DNA from: Dimargaris cristalligena
Lineage: Eukaryota; Kickxellomycota; Dimargaritomycetes; Dimargaritales; Dimargaritaceae
DNA: 22,971 nt
Assembly: GCA_027576995.1 (NCBI GenBank)
Contig: JANBQC010000459.1
Coordinates: forward strand, 1 to 22,971
Direction of reading: 5' to 3'
Every line of letters begins with the position of its first letter. Position 1 is the first letter of the stretch. Below, in pieces: positions 21,404 to 22,971 of this stretch. A program made the translations under genes and the position numbers. The notes beneath the pieces are model-generated. The model was not told where the DNA came from and did not search any database. It saw only the letters and a program-made list of their open reading frames with translations.

Positions 21404-21865
21404 TTAAATCCTAAACCACCTTGGGAACTCGCACTTGGTTGTAGTGGCAGTGAAAAAAAGAACTGGCATAACAGCAAGGAAGCAAAGCGCCACTGCCACA
21501 GCCTTCCTTTCATCCACTCTTTTACCAGCTGCAATATAGGCACTAATTATTACAACTGCAAAACAGCAGTGTAAGTGGTACCAATGGTGTGGTATATAAG
21601 GGGTGGGTGGTTGTACTGTGGTAAATATATTCGGAATATGTATATATATATAAAAATGTGAACTTACTTTTTGTAAAACCCAATGGATGGGTTTTATGAT
21701 GGGTGCCTTAGGATCGGCTGTAGGGTAATCCCTACTGGGCCAATCCTTGCCCTTAATATAGAAAATCATTTTTAGCATCATATTTAGCAGATATATGGCT
21801 TTAAACTTATATTTGAACATTCTGGGGGGGGCATGTGTATTTATATATTTCCATGGGTATATCAC
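21404..21865 (-). CDS. Hypothetical frame, 153 codons, doubtful
   Basis: This is the longest frame in the right-hand intergenic region. It lacks an ATG at its upstream end (it opens with GTG), which argues against an intact single-exon gene. A good donor (AAA|GTAAGT at about 21671) and a good acceptor (CTGCTGTTTTGCAG at about 21562) lie inside it, so the middle, rich in Tyr, Ile and Pro, may be an intron. The C-terminal part has basic and acidic residues (AAGKRVDERKA), then a hydrophobic segment (VAVALCFLAVMPVLFF) that could span a membrane. No family is recognised. It could be the last exons of a small membrane protein or a chance frame. Confidence 0.2.
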   Translation of the reverse strand: MIYPWKYINTHAPPRMFKYKFKAIYLLNMMLKMIFYIKGKDWPSRDYPTADPKAPIIKPIHWVLQKVSSHFYIYIHIPNIFTTVQPPTPYIPHHWYHLHCCFAVVIISAYIAAGKRVDERKAVAVALCFLAVMPVLFFTATTTKCEFPRWFRI

Positions 21866-22300
21866 CTCACCCAGAAAAAACAGGTGTATTAGATGGGGAG
21901 TAGGGGCTTCCCTTACAAGAAAAAAAAATAATTAATGAGGGCATTGGTGAAGCTAATTTTTAACATTGTCCAGTATAACAGTATTTCCTCATTGGGTTTC
22001 CCTTGTATAGTATCCCCCCTTCTAATTCAATCCAATTCAATTACAAGTACCACTGGTATTGTGGTTTTACATATCCTATTAACAGACCCCAGCCTTTTCC
22101 TTGAAGATGGGGTGGCTCTTTTATCAACAATAGTACTTCTCATCCATTTGGTGATACATTCATTCCATGAATAATAATGCTTTTCCCTGCTAGCTAAAAA
22201 CCAGGTACACCAACATTATCCTATTTGTCCATTTTCAATATGGCCTTCCATTCATGGTTAATGGTCCTATTCCACATATTCCACTGCTGCATCCACAGTC
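21866..22300. other. Intergenic region
   Basis: A 79-codon frame at 21935-22174 (plus) is hydrophobic and AT-rich, with no recognisable motif or ATG-context support. I see nothing else here. Confidence 0.3.
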
Positions 22301-22444
22301 ATGGCAGGGCTTAACTCCAGTCACCAAAGTGACCCAGCCCCATTGGAGTCCACCAACACTGCTGTGACTATAGCCCCAGACAATATGCCAGATAACCAGA
22401 GTATCTTACAGCCTCCCTTGACCCGACCAGGGACTCCTTGCTAA
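22301..22444 (+). other. Short gag-like frame
   Basis: ATG to TAA, 47 codons, beginning MAGLNSSHQSDPAPLESTNT and ending LTRPGTPC. It is Pro/Ser/Thr-rich. The segment PAPLESTN recalls LAPLQSTN in the frame at 86-292, which hints that both are starts of related Gag proteins. The match is too short to be sure. Confidence 0.2.
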
Positions 22445-22971
22445 AAACCCCTCCTTATCACTATATCCAGTTGATGACTGGCTCATGTATACATTATTCT
22501 TTGAGGTTTTATGTAATTCTTCTGGCCCTCTCAATGCCTTTAGATGTCAGTTATGGGTCGTACAAAAGTGTATGGGTGATGCTCCCTGAACCTTTAGTTT
22601 ACTAGCACTCACATCCCTATCATTAAGGTTCTTACCACTGGTTTCTCTTCCTAATTAAAATTTGCATACCATTTGCAATTCAAAACCTATGAAGCTGGGG
22701 AAAAAGATAGTCAGCAAAGATAAATATATTGGTAGGGCAGTGAAAATGTGGGATAATCATGCCAGTATACAAGTAGGGTGTGGTGAACTTACCACATTTT
22801 TTACCTACTTTTATTTTTAATCCATTTTTTGCACTTATCGGAAGTACGCCCCTGACGAGTGAATGAGCCCCTGCCCCTGCCCCTGCCCCTGACAAGTATG
22901 GTCATTTTTCCTCCATTTTCATTATTATATTGTTTTTTCTATTATTATATTTTATACCCTTGACTGTGATG
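22445..22971. other. AT-rich right end of the window
   Basis: No supported gene. The only notable structure is the hexanucleotide repeat listed separately. The minus-strand frame at 22680-22895 owes part of its length to that repeat (Gly-Ala in translation). Confidence 0.35.
22867..22891 (+). repeat. CCCCTG hexanucleotide tandem repeat
   Basis: Four consecutive copies of GCCCCT, ending in CCCCTGAC. A single related unit, GCCCCTGACGAGT, stands 36 bp upstream, and the array itself ends GCCCCTGACAAGT. The array is therefore bounded by two copies of a 13-base motif differing at one position. Confidence 0.85.

Overview
This is eukaryotic DNA, almost certainly from a filamentous fungus. Genes are split by many short introns (about 140-280 bp) with GTAAGT-like donors and YAG acceptors. 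ATGs sit in ACCATGR contexts, and TATAAAAG boxes are visible. One gene encodes a secreted protein made of repeated CBM18 chitin-binding modules, a fungal hallmark. The intron density, a long TEX10-type Ipi1 and abundant LTR debris lead me towards an early-diverging fungus rather than a yeast. That is inference; I cannot name the species.

Layout. 1-2286 is gene-poor and holds a 595-bp LTR-like repeat (311-905) plus a short gag-like reading frame. 2287-3415 (minus) is a two-exon gene for a secreted protein with five CBM18 modules, with a TATA box at 3602-3609. 3616-6883 has no convincing gene and contains one LTR-like block near 5290-5720. 6884-10906 (plus) is a ten-exon IPI1/TEX10 gene (Rix1-complex ribosome biogenesis factor, 772 aa as read), with a likely frameshift near its 3' end. 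11083-11597 (minus) is a small gene assembled from splice sites: one C2H2 zinc finger is split by an intron exactly inside the finger. 11933-16326 (plus) is a five-exon gene for a long coiled-coil protein with a helical C-terminal domain. Its organisation recalls ICE1 of the metazoan little elongation complex. It carries one in-frame TAG at 12386-12388 inside otherwise uninterrupted coiled coil. 16327-22971 is transposon-derived and AT-rich: a PPT-LTR-PBS block (17475-17809, minus), two more copies of the 595-bp repeat facing each other as a large inverted repeat (18018-18604 and 18795-19348), and several short frames of doubtful status.

How the genes relate. The zinc-finger gene and the coiled-coil gene are divergent, their ATGs 335 bp apart, and probably share a promoter region. 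IPI1 and the zinc-finger gene converge. There is no operon-like logic. The chitin-binding protein stands alone, in the repeat-rich flank where fungal secreted-protein genes often lie. The points most worth checking are the in-frame TAG, the possible fungal ICE1 homologue, the split zinc-finger gene, and the IPI1 3' frameshift.
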